This document shows positions 14,101 to 21,259 of a stretch of DNA of 56,191 nt, piece after piece. Position numbers and translations under genes: made by a program. This DNA is from a virus: positions 1 through 56,191 of IMG/VR virus record IMGVR_UViG_3300027987_000011; one strand, given 5' to 3'. Below the pieces are notes generated by a model, which saw only the letters and a list, made by a program, of their open reading frames with translations, did not search any database and was not told where the DNA came from. Positions within the stretch are counted from its first letter, which is position 1; every line of letters begins with the position of its first letter.

Positions 14101-14249
14101 CAGCAGTCCACCCCGTCATCACGTAGCGCGTCGAGACAGGTGTCGATGTGATCGCGGATTTCCTTCAGCCGCTCGGCGGTCGTCTCTGGGTCCACGGTCG
14201 TGTCCCCGAAGATGTCGTCGATCCCGGCCTTCACCTCGTCTACGTCCAT
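14100..14249 (-). CDS. 49-residue acidic hypothetical protein
   Basis: ATG 14249 lies two bases after the stop of the RuvC-like gene and the TGA stop (14102-14100) overlaps the MazG start. The product (starting MDVDEVKAGIDDIF) is acidic and helical. It fills a gap otherwise without a gene, and the tight coupling supports it. Confidence 0.65.
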   Translation of the reverse strand: MDVDEVKAGIDDIFGDTTVDPETTAERLKEIRDHIDTCLDALRDDGVDC

Positions 14250-14251
14250 GC

Positions 14252-14788
14252 TCAGAACTCCAAGTGTTCGACGACCGGCCAGGAGATCCCCTGGAGCGCC
14301 GTCATGTGTAGCTGGGGAAGGTCAACGCGACCGTCCCACCCGTAGTGGTGCAGCGCCATCTGGAGCAGCCACAGCGCGTCCGACTCGTCGTGGCTACTGC
14401 CCTGGTAGTCGAGGCGACGGATCGCCTCACCGAAGGGGGCCTCTTTCTTACCGGAGCCCTTGCCCGTCGCGAACTTCTTCAGCTTGTTGGGTGCGATCTC
14501 CACGTATGGGATCGCCCTCTGATGAAGTCCCAGCCGGATTACTCCACCTAGCTCACCGATCTGGTGCCCACCCTGCTTCGCCATGTAGGCGTAGCCTTCG
14601 ATGACCACCACGTCGCAGTTGGTGACGACCTTCATCACCTGATGCAGTGCGTCCCAGAGCCTCGGGGCTCCGCGCCCCTTCGGATGGATCACGCCCGACT
14701 CCCACGCCGGTCCCAGGGCGGGCACGGTCTTCTTCGACCGCGCCCACCCGATGGACGTGAGAGACAGGTCCAACCCTGCCGCCCGCAC
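14252..14788 (-). CDS. RuvC-like Holliday junction resolvase
   Basis: This 178-residue protein has the RNase H-like fold of RuvC: first catalytic Asp in AGLDLSLTSIGWA (Asp 7), second in VVVIEGYAY, and a C-terminal SHDESDALWL acidic pair. It starts at GTG 14788, overlapping the previous stop. Phage RuvC homologues resolve branched DNA before packaging, fitting its place in the replication/recombination block. Confidence 0.85.
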   Translation of the reverse strand: MRAAGLDLSLTSIGWARSKKTVPALGPAWESGVIHPKGRGAPRLWDALHQVMKVVTNCDVVVIEGYAYMAKQGGHQIGELGGVIRLGLHQRAIPYVEIAPNKLKKFATGKGSGKKEAPFGEAIRRLDYQGSSHDESDALWLLQMALHHYGWDGRVDLPQLHMTALQGISWPVVEHLEF

Positions 14789-15543
14789 TACTCCTCGGGG
14801 AAGAGCGGCAGTTGATGCAGATGCTCCACGCGAGCGCCGATCTCGACGACCCGCTGAAGCTCCATCATCTCACGGAAGACGCGGGGTCCGAAGACCTCCA
14901 TCTCGTCGTAGAATCCCGTGAAGTCGGGACCCAGCAGCGAACCCGCCTGATCCAACTGGCGAAGCTCATGGTAGAGCGCGAACGTCCGCTGAAGCGGGTT
15001 CAGCGTCTTCCAGTGGTGGAAGTTGATCTCCAACGACGCGACGCTGCCATCGGTCAGGAAGCGCGTCCGCGTGTTGTGCTTCGCGACGTTGCCCCTGACC
15101 GTCTTACCTCCGCTCACCCACTTCTCTTTGTTCCGCCACAGGAACCGGACGGAGTTCGGGTTGACCGTGAGCTTTGGGCACCCACGGATCAGCACCGATG
15201 CCATCAGGGCAAGCTGGCTCGACTCGCAGTACTCGTCTTCCTCTTCGGCGGGCCACTGTTCGGGTGGCGTGAAGAGCGGATGCACGTCGATCAACTGGAG
15301 CAGCGAGGAGACTGCGCTGTCTGCTCCGATGATGTCGGCACCCTTGATGGACTCCCACACCTTCTCGGCGGTCTTCACATCCTTCTTCGAGGGTGTGGGT
15401 GCGACGTAGGGGGGGGACTCCGACTCCTGATCCTCGTCGCCTGGGGGGGCTTCGAGATTCAGGCCGTCCGTCGTCTCCTCTTCGATGCCCTCGTCTTCCG
15501 GCTCATCTGGTGGGGACTGCCTCTGCTGTGTCACGCTGACCAT
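14788..15543 (-). CDS. Phage metallopeptidase-like protein, incomplete zinc motif
   Basis: ATG 15543 follows a strong GGAGGAG. The 251-residue product has an acidic, low-complexity N-terminus (about 1-55) and a C-terminal domain with ALYHELRQL, which matches the position of the HExxH of putative phage metallopeptidases but has Gln in place of the second His. It is either inactive, uses another ligand, or belongs to a different fold. It overlaps the RuvC-like gene. Confidence 0.6.
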   Translation of the reverse strand: MVSVTQQRQSPPDEPEDEGIEEETTDGLNLEAPPGDEDQESESPPYVAPTPSKKDVKTAEKVWESIKGADIIGADSAVSSLLQLIDVHPLFTPPEQWPAEEEDEYCESSQLALMASVLIRGCPKLTVNPNSVRFLWRNKEKWVSGGKTVRGNVAKHNTRTRFLTDGSVASLEINFHHWKTLNPLQRTFALYHELRQLDQAGSLLGPDFTGFYDEMEVFGPRVFREMMELQRVVEIGARVEHLHQLPLFPEE

Positions 15544-15949
15544 CTCTCCTCCGGTGGTGAATGATTCGGTCGATCAGTTGGTGATCGACCCACGAGCGAA
15601 CGACATAGCCACGCACGTACAGAGGGGACTGCTCGGAGCGAGTGGAGGGGGAAGGGCCGGGTGGCTCAGACCCAGCGGTGATGTCGGGCACCGTCCCTTT
15701 CGGGCCACCTTCCGCCCTCCACAGTCTGCGAAGCCATCGACTGGCACGGGAACTGCGTCTCGGCTCAGTCATGCGCTTGCTGCCCCTGATGGTATTGCTG
15801 GGCTGCGTCGATGCGCCTACGCGCCCAACGGATCGTCCCGAAGAGCCGGTCTGCCGCATCCGCCTCACCGCGACCGACACGGAGACAGGCGACACGATCT
15901 ACGACTCTGGGTGGCTCGACATGGACGACCCTCGCTGCGGTGCCCATCG
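15544..15949. other. 406-bp stretch without a clear leftward gene
   Basis: Between the stop at 15950 and the start at 15543 no leftward gene is well supported. A leftward ORF from ATG 15772 to 15503 (89 residues, Arg/Ser-rich, codon third bases less GC-biased than neighbours) and a rightward lipoprotein-like ORF from ATG 15771 start at the same CATG. The strong Shine-Dalgarno for the next gene is at 15547-15553. No convincing promoter or terminator was found. Confidence 0.5.
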
Positions 15950-16265
15950 TCAGGTCAGGGACTCCGCGACTTCGATCAGCGCGCTCGCCTTGGCGGTCCA
16001 CGGCTCACCGAACGCTCCCGGCAGGCGCTTCCCCATCCCGGCCAGCAAGTCGGCTGCTTCGAGGATCTTCTTCGTCGCCTCTTCGAGCACGGCGACCGGA
16101 CCCTCGACGGGCGTCTCCACCTCAGTCGATGCAGACACGACCTCCGTTTCGGGCTCCTCCGGGGCCTGGGCCGTCTCCTCCGGGGGCTCGGGGGCCTTCG
16201 GCGGCTCCGGGGCTGGCGTGGGTGGAATCGCGCTCCCAGCGGCTCCTGTGCCGTCTCCGTTCTGA
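15771..16265 (+). CDS. Possible lipoprotein on the opposite strand (doubtful)
   Basis: The 164-residue ORF begins with a lipoprotein-type signal: positive residue, hydrophobic core and lipobox LLGC (Cys 12). The next 50 residues look like real protein and use mostly G/C-ending codons. From about residue 60 the frame runs antisense through the end of the gene at 15950-16963, where the sequence becomes Ser/Gly/Ala-rich. No ribosome binding site is evident. It may be a genuine Rz1-like or exclusion lipoprotein whose end overlaps its neighbour, a decayed gene, or chance. Confidence 0.28.
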   Translation: MRLLPLMVLLGCVDAPTRPTDRPEEPVCRIRLTATDTETGDTIYDSGWLDMDDPRCGAHRQVRDSATSISALALAVHGSPNAPGRRFPIPASKSAASRIFFVASSSTATGPSTGVSTSVDADTTSVSGSSGAWAVSSGGSGAFGGSGAGVGGIALPAAPVPSPF

Positions 16266-16963
16266 ACGGATCGCAGGACGTGCAGGGCGCGGTCGAGTAC
16301 CGACCGGCTCCCACCCTTGCCCTTCGTGATGATCTTGCTCACCTGACCATCGCCCATCCCGATAGCGGACCCGATCAGTTCGTGGGTCCAGCCGTACTTC
16401 TCGCGGAGTGTGTATAGGGTCTTCGCGAGCTTGCCCACGTCTGCGTCCGTCAGGCGCTCGTTCATCGGGAGCCGACCGGCCCGCCCCTTCGTCGGCACCT
16501 CGGCCAGCCGTTCCAGCCGCTTGATGTCGCGCTCTGCGACCATGCCGTTGTACTTCAGCGCCTCGGAGCCCCACGCTTCCTGCCCCTTCACCTCGCGACC
16601 GATCTCAGCCACGCTCATCCCGCTCTCCTGAAGCTGACGGATGAGTGACTTCGCGTAGCACCACCGCGAGTACTTCACCTTCTCGTTGTCACCTGTTCTC
16701 TCGTGACTCTTCAGCTTGCTCATCTTTCCTAGCCTCCGTAGTTCGATCTGCCACGCAACAGGTAGTTCCTGCGGTGGCTCTGGGGGGGGTGGACTTGCGC
16801 GCTCCAGCACTGCCTTCGCGATGCGCTCGCGCTCGTCTGCGGGGATCTTGAAGATGCGGTTGACGAACCCTCGCACAGCGTCGGGCTCCACCTTGACCCG
16901 ACAGAGATCGAAGTCGATGAGGACTGTCCGCACGCGAGCCTCGAACAGTCCATCGTCACTCAC
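15950..16963 (-). CDS. Putative DNA-binding protein with HTH and Pro-rich linker
   Basis: This 337-residue protein starts at GTG 16963 (GTGA overlap). A helix-turn-helix-like stretch lies around residues 195-215 (WTHELIGSAIGMGDGQVSKI), the last part of which fits a recognition helix, and another helical segment with SVAEIGREV occurs near 117-125. A Pro/Glu-rich linker (about 245-285) leads to a C-terminal amphipathic helix. A transcription or partition-like role is possible. No family recognised. Confidence 0.65.
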   Translation of the reverse strand: MSDDGLFEARVRTVLIDFDLCRVKVEPDAVRGFVNRIFKIPADERERIAKAVLERASPPPPEPPQELPVAWQIELRRLGKMSKLKSHERTGDNEKVKYSRWCYAKSLIRQLQESGMSVAEIGREVKGQEAWGSEALKYNGMVAERDIKRLERLAEVPTKGRAGRLPMNERLTDADVGKLAKTLYTLREKYGWTHELIGSAIGMGDGQVSKIITKGKGGSRSVLDRALHVLRSVQNGDGTGAAGSAIPPTPAPEPPKAPEPPEETAQAPEEPETEVVSASTEVETPVEGPVAVLEEATKKILEAADLLAGMGKRLPGAFGEPWTAKASALIEVAESLT

Positions 16964-17283
16964 CCTACCAGTTCCTCGACCAACTCGCGGTCGGTCTTCC
17001 CGATGAAGCGGTATGCGTTCGTCAGGGAGGCCACAAGCTCTTCCTTCGTGACCGCCACCATGCGCGAGTACTCCAGGCGGTCAACGCGATTCGGATAGAC
17101 CACCGTGCTCGTTCTGCGGCCCATGATGAACGGGCCTCGGTCGGTGACCCCGTAGGTGTCCATAAAGGGGTTGGTCAGCACCTCGTACACGTCGTGCGGC
17201 CCGACTGGGGTGGGTTCCTGATCGTGCCGCCAGTCACGCCGCCGCACGAACGAGCCGACAGGGAACCGCAGTTCATCCGCCAT
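16960..17283 (-). CDS. Hypothetical protein
   Basis: ATG 17283 is preceded by AGGAGG at a good distance, whereas the upstream starts at 17322 and 17289 are poorly placed. The 107-residue product has a beta-rich first half (VGSFVRRRDW, FIMGRRTSTVVY) and a C-terminal helix. It overlaps the previous gene by 11 bases and the next by GTGA. Function unknown. Confidence 0.65.
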   Translation of the reverse strand: MADELRFPVGSFVRRRDWRHDQEPTPVGPHDVYEVLTNPFMDTYGVTDRGPFIMGRRTSTVVYPNRVDRLEYSRMVAVTKEELVASLTNAYRFIGKTDRELVEELVG

Positions 17284-17680
17284 CAGCATCCTCCTGTGGT
17301 ATGCCGTGCTCCAACAGAACATGGATCGTCTTCTCGTAATCCCTCACCGTGGGTGCCTTGCCGACCCTCCCTTTCAGTGCGAGGCGGGCCTTGGTCATAC
17401 GGACAACGAGCCCGTCGTGCAACCCGAAGTACTCGGTCGTCGCGATCTCGTAGACCCGCGTCGATCCGGGCCATTTCCCGCCCTGCGCCACGACGTGTTC
17501 CTTTGCCTTGCGGAGCACGTACCGGATCACTTCCTGGGCGTAGACGTGCTCGGGGACCCACATCGCGACTTGGTACTCTCCCACCTTCGGGTCGTAGTCC
17601 AGCACATCCCAGATGCGGAGCCCGCGCACCTTCCCGATGATGACATCGGTGTCGTATTCTACCCGCCAATTCGGGCTCAC
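17273..17680 (-). CDS. Hypothetical protein
   Basis: A 135-residue protein starting at GTG 17680 (GTGA overlap). It mixes beta strands and helices and has no Cys cluster or nucleotide-binding motif. It belongs to the run of small coupled genes between 15.9 and 19.7 kb. Family not recognised. Confidence 0.65.
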   Translation of the reverse strand: MSPNWRVEYDTDVIIGKVRGLRIWDVLDYDPKVGEYQVAMWVPEHVYAQEVIRYVLRKAKEHVVAQGGKWPGSTRVYEIATTEYFGLHDGLVVRMTKARLALKGRVGKAPTVRDYEKTIHVLLEHGIPQEDADGG

Positions 17681-17940
17681 TGGACACGACCACCAGCCAG
17701 CACGTAGATCGTCCGAAGCTCTTCGTCGGTGATCTCGTCGTGCGTCGGGGTGACTGGCCCGTCCACAGCCATGCAGCGGATCTCCACACCGTCGATCACG
17801 GCGACGATGCCGTGGAACCGCTGCTCGTAAGCGTGCAGCGCGCCCCGGATCTGCCGTGCTATCTCGGCGCGTGCCTCGTCGCCTTCCTCGCGCTGCTCCA
17901 ACTCGACCTCATTCAGCAGCGTGACCCACTCGGTTATCAC
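17677..17940 (-). CDS. Hypothetical protein
   Basis: An 87-residue acidic protein starting at GTG 17940. A helix rich in Glu/Ala/Arg (residues 10-45) is followed by a beta-hairpin-like part (GIVAVIDGVEIRCMAV). Coupled by GTGA overlaps on both sides. Function unknown. Confidence 0.65.
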   Translation of the reverse strand: MITEWVTLLNEVELEQREEGDEARAEIARQIRGALHAYEQRFHGIVAVIDGVEIRCMAVDGPVTPTHDEITDEELRTIYVLAGGRVQ

Positions 17941-18149
17941 TTGGCACGCTCCCTTGCGATGCGCTCGCGGTTCGCTGCTGCGCTGTTGCCTTCGGGCTGA
18001 TGCCTGTGGAGTTCGAGGCTTGTGCCCTGGTACGCGACGAGGTGTCCGTCACAGGTCCCGAACGTCACCAACTCCAGGCACACTTCACACTGATCTGCGG
18101 TGGTCGCCCTGTCCTGCACGTTCCGCTTGGGAGTCGGCATCTTGGTCAT
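17937..18149 (-). CDS. Small Cys/His protein, possible zinc finger
   Basis: The real start is ATG 18149 (ATGA overlap); the open frame continues upstream to 18404 only as shadow. The 70-residue product has CEVC, then C and H (CDGHL), a possible zinc knuckle, and a basic C-terminus. Function unknown. Confidence 0.65.
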   Translation of the reverse strand: MTKMPTPKRNVQDRATTADQCEVCLELVTFGTCDGHLVAYQGTSLELHRHQPEGNSAAANRERIARERAK

Positions 18150-18445
18150 CCCAGCTTCTCCTTCGTGGCAACGTGTAGTAGGGCGGCGGCGAACGTGCCC
18201 CAGAAGCCCTCGACCTGGGCACCCTGCTCCGTCAACTGATTGTGCATGTCCCTGTAGCCCACGCCCTCCATCGTCGCGAGGGTGGCCGTCTTCAGGATGC
18301 GCGCAAGCTCCGGGTACTCGGGTCGGCCACGCTCGTCGAGCCCGATGATGACGACGGGGCCGTCCTGCTTCATCAGCCCCACCCACTCGGCACTGTTGTC
18401 CCACCAGATTGCGCCTCCCCTGCGCATCCCGATGGCGGTCTTCAT
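18146..18445 (-). CDS. Hypothetical protein, possibly a nucleotide-fold fragment
   Basis: A 99-residue protein from ATG 18445 (ATGA overlap). It contains GPVVIIGLDERGRP, a beta strand with an Asp that looks like the core of a small alpha/beta domain, then helices. No catalytic set is complete. Function unknown. Confidence 0.65.
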   Translation of the reverse strand: MKTAIGMRRGGAIWWDNSAEWVGLMKQDGPVVIIGLDERGRPEYPELARILKTATLATMEGVGYRDMHNQLTEQGAQVEGFWGTFAAALLHVATKEKLG

Positions 18446-18759
18446 TGCGTGAGCAGGCGAATGAAGTCGAAGATCGCCAGCAGCGCCCCTTCGATGGCGA
18501 GCGCCAACAGAAAGCGCGTCGCCCACATGACGTGCTGGTGAACTTCGATCTTGCCCATCGTGATCGGCACCGTCACCTGCACCGACCCTTCCTTCATCTC
18601 GACCGTCGTCGGGACCGTCACCTGCACGGGGATCGTGTCGCGGTGTTCGATGATGGTCATGTGTTCGCCAGCGTGCGGGTCTTCCGGGTTCTCTCCGGTG
18701 CCCACCACGTCTGTCGTCTCGTCCGGGTTGGCCCCGGTCCCGTCCACGGTGTCACTCAC
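18442..18759 (-). CDS. Small protein with C-terminal membrane helix
   Basis: This 105-residue protein starts at GTG 18759. The first 35 residues are acidic and Gly/Thr-rich, a beta region with repeated VQVTVP follows (about 45-68), and a single C-terminal membrane helix (about 82-103) would anchor it with the N-terminus outside the bilayer. Function unknown. Confidence 0.65.
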   Translation of the reverse strand: MSDTVDGTGANPDETTDVVGTGENPEDPHAGEHMTIIEHRDTIPVQVTVPTTVEMKEGSVQVTVPITMGKIEVHQHVMWATRFLLALAIEGALLAIFDFIRLLTQ

Positions 18760-19003
18760 TTAGAAGCCCCCTTCTCAGAATGTTGGCGGCGGCTCGGTAG
18801 TCGCCCTGCTCCACGCAGTCCATACAGAACTTCGCCTGCTGCTCGCTGGCGTAGCCCCTGGTTTCCATCAGTCGCAGGAACTCATCCTGAGCCCTGGACT
18901 GCGCCCTGCGTTCGCTGACTGCGTGGGCGAACATCAGCCCCACGAAGAGCGTCAGCATAAACGCCAGCCAGAGCATGACGACGATCTTCACCAGATCCAG
19001 CAT
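18752..19003 (-). CDS. Small protein with N-terminal membrane helix
   Basis: ATG 19003 overlaps the stop of a 43-residue gene (TGATG). The 83-residue product has one strong N-terminal membrane helix (about 4-27) and a charged cytoplasmic tail with two Cys (CMDC). The longer ORF upstream is shadow. Part of a group of three consecutive membrane proteins. Confidence 0.68.
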   Translation of the reverse strand: MLDLVKIVVMLWLAFMLTLFVGLMFAHAVSERRAQSRAQDEFLRLMETRGYASEQQAKFCMDCVEQGDYRAAANILRRGLLSE

Positions 19004-19134
19004 CACAGGATCTCGTCCATACGGGCACGCACCTGCTTCCGGTAGTGGTGCCTCTGGAAGAGGCGAAGCGTGTTCCTCGCGGCCATCCAGAACGAGACGG
19101 CGGCGAGCGTAGCGAGCAGGATGTTGTTCGACAT
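19003..19134 (-). CDS. 43-residue membrane peptide
   Basis: ATG 19134 follows GGAGG (about 19145-19141), and the stop at 19005-19003 overlaps the next ATG. The product has a hydrophobic helix (NILLATLAAVSFWMA) and a basic tail. It is too short for routine gene calling but well supported by signal and coupling. Confidence 0.65.
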   Translation of the reverse strand: MSNNILLATLAAVSFWMAARNTLRLFQRHHYRKQVRARMDEIL

Positions 19135-19161
19135 GACAGCCTCCAGCGGTGGTGGTGGTAC

Positions 19162-19692
19162 TCAGTTCGGGTCCCCGGTCGGGTGCCCTCCCAGTGTGAT
19201 GTGTTCGAGCGTCGCGTTGATGACCTTCGTCCACGTCGGCTCGTGGTGGGGGTTCGGGAAGGGCGGCTCTGCGGGAACCAGCCCGTGGGCCACGCCCTTC
19301 GCGAGCAGTGTCAGAAGCTCCTGCGCCTGCTCGTCCGTCGCGTTGATGTGGATGCAGACGTTGATCGGGTGCAGGTGCGTGAACGTCTTCCCCTTCACCA
19401 GCATGTCGGGCTCCCACTCAGGGTGCTCGTCCGGTGCGAGCGCGACCATCAGGATCTCGTGGGTCGCCTCGGGGAACTGCTTCTTCGGCGGCTTGGTCTG
19501 GCCTGGGAGATCGCGGAGCGCGACCCCAGTCAGGACGTAGTACCTCCACGCGGGGGACTGCCCAGGGCAGTCGCAGAGCCATGCGTCCATCGTGCCTGCG
19601 GCCCGCCAGTCGCCCGTGTACTCAGGCTGCGGCATCCACTCGACGGTGCCCGCTGGACCGACGAACGACTTCACGTCAGGGTTCGTTCTCAT
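19162..19692 (-). CDS. Hypothetical protein
   Basis: A 176-residue protein from ATG 19692 (ATGA overlap with the Gp3-like gene). It has a CDC motif near residue 40 and a His-rich segment (HLHPINVCIHINA). I do not recognise the family. A 27-bp gap separates it from the 43-residue gene. Confidence 0.65.
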   Translation of the reverse strand: MRTNPDVKSFVGPAGTVEWMPQPEYTGDWRAAGTMDAWLCDCPGQSPAWRYYVLTGVALRDLPGQTKPPKKQFPEATHEILMVALAPDEHPEWEPDMLVKGKTFTHLHPINVCIHINATDEQAQELLTLLAKGVAHGLVPAEPPFPNPHHEPTWTKVINATLEHITLGGHPTGDPN

Positions 19693-20921
19693 GTCTGGTT
19701 CCTCAGTCCCTCGTGGACGATCTCGTACAGCCGCCTCAGTGCCTTCTCCGGGTTCTTCCTCCCGCTCGACTGGTTCAGCGCCGATTCGATGTACGCCTCG
19801 GCCTCCAAGTCGAGCAGTTCCATCTCCCGTGCGGAGTCACGGTAGAGCCGCAGCGTGTTCTTCAGTTCGATGGGGTCCATGTCGGCGGGGTCTTTCGCCT
19901 CGCCGTAGCGACCCGGAGCCGGTGGGTCCTGCGAGGGAGGGTCGAAGAGGCCACCCTGGGGCTCCGGGCCTGCCTGCTGCTCCGGGGGGTCTTCGGCCTC
20001 TCCGACTTCCTCGCTGGTGGGTCCCTGGGGCTCCTGGGGCTCCTGTGCGGGCTCGACGGGCTCCAGCCCCTCTACCACCTCGTCCAGACGCTTCTGCGTC
20101 CCTATGGACGCCTCCATGCCCCGTGGCGGGCCGAACTCGTCCACGATCTCCTCGGCCTCTTCCTCATCCATCGCGTCGAGGTCTGCCTTCACCTCGCCAG
20201 CGGTGAGCAAGAGGCGCGAGCGAGTCGCTTCGAGTCGCTGCTTCGCGCCGACCATCAACTGGGCGGCGGTGTCGTAGTCCACGTTCAGGACGAGCGCCAC
20301 CTTGAACGACCGGCCCGTCCGATCCTTCCCGTCCTGCGTGTACGAATCCTCCGACTCGTAGCACATCAGCTTGACCGGAGCTTGGAAGAGCGTGCCGAAC
20401 CTCGCGTGGATCTCCTCCAGCGCGGTCTGGATGTTGTTGATCGACTCCCAGGAGCGCGTGCGGAAGACGTAGTAGCCCCCGGTGTAAGGGCTCGCTCGCA
20501 GTTGAAGCTGGAGCCGACCGTAGGGGCGACATGGGCAGGTGCCGCCGCCGATGCGCGAGCACGGTCCCTTCTTCCCCGTCTTCATGTCGGTCTGCTCTTC
20601 GCCGTCACAGGTGATCGACGGCTTCTTCCCTGCGTAGTGCGCCATCACGGTGTGGAGGTTCTGATCGACCTCGGGGAACATCAGGAAGCCCTCCAACTCG
20701 CGGGGGCTGTTGCCGATCTGCTCATGCACAGCTTCGTCCCGCTGGAAGGCTCCCTCGCCTCCCTTGCGCGTCCGGGTCACGACCTCGAAGTGGTCGTACT
20801 TCTCGGGGACGTACATCTGGTTTCCACCCGACGTGCCCGCCTTACGACCGCGCCCGCCCAGCTTGATCTTCCCGATCTCCTGGGGTCGCACCTCCAGCAA
20901 CCTACGGCTGATGAGGGTCAT
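19689..20921 (-). CDS. Gp3-like/zinc recombination protein (putative)
   Basis: From ATG 20921 (TGATG) this 410-residue protein has a conserved N-terminal domain beginning RRLLEVRPQEIGKIKLG, a Cys set (TCDGEE..., GPCSR, TCPCRPYG) that should bind zinc, and a Glu/Pro-rich low-complexity linker (about 270-330). The N-terminal domain resembles the Gp3-like proteins annotated as recombination directionality factor or hydrolase/metal-binding protein in phages. Its neighbour is a YqaJ-type nuclease, so it may act as the single-strand annealing or recombination partner. Tentative. Confidence 0.6.
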   Translation of the reverse strand: MTLISRRLLEVRPQEIGKIKLGGRGRKAGTSGGNQMYVPEKYDHFEVVTRTRKGGEGAFQRDEAVHEQIGNSPRELEGFLMFPEVDQNLHTVMAHYAGKKPSITCDGEEQTDMKTGKKGPCSRIGGGTCPCRPYGRLQLQLRASPYTGGYYVFRTRSWESINNIQTALEEIHARFGTLFQAPVKLMCYESEDSYTQDGKDRTGRSFKVALVLNVDYDTAAQLMVGAKQRLEATRSRLLLTAGEVKADLDAMDEEEAEEIVDEFGPPRGMEASIGTQKRLDEVVEGLEPVEPAQEPQEPQGPTSEEVGEAEDPPEQQAGPEPQGGLFDPPSQDPPAPGRYGEAKDPADMDPIELKNTLRLYRDSAREMELLDLEAEAYIESALNQSSGRKNPEKALRRLYEIVHEGLRNQT

Positions 20922-21259
20922 CAGTTCTCTCCCTCGAAGTCGTCGCGCATCGTCTCCCATAGCTCCTGCCACATGAGCAGCTTGCGGTCCTGTGAGTCAC
21001 GCATCTCCTCGTACCGCTTCGTGTGCGTCGCGAGGATGGCGGATGCCGCCACGAGGTTCCGTCCCGACTGCTGTAGGTTCTTCATCAGCAGCAGGGCGGA
21101 GCGCAGGTGGTTCAGGAACGCCAGCGCCTCGTTGTCGCCCAGGAAACGGTCGATGGTGACTTGCACGTCCGCGAGCCACTGATCCAGCGACCCCTCCGGG
21201 GGTATGGTGGTGAAGGCCGACGTGACCGCCAACATCATCTGCATCTCTCTCTGGCTCAC
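20921..21259 (-). CDS. Helical hypothetical protein in the recombination block
   Basis: A 112-residue, almost entirely helical protein starting at GTG 21259, wedged with TGATG/GTGA overlaps between the YqaJ-type nuclease and the Gp3-like protein. The position suggests a helper of the recombination pair. No motif visible. Confidence 0.68.
   Translation of the reverse strand: MSQREMQMMLAVTSAFTTIPPEGSLDQWLADVQVTIDRFLGDNEALAFLNHLRSALLLMKNLQQSGRNLVAASAILATHTKRYEEMRDSQDRKLLMWQELWETMRDDFEGEN

Noticed and set aside
15503-15772. 89-codon minus-strand gene
   Set aside because: No ribosome site; third codon positions are clearly less GC-rich (about two thirds by hand count) than in neighbours; no motif. 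Left as part of the unexplained stretch.
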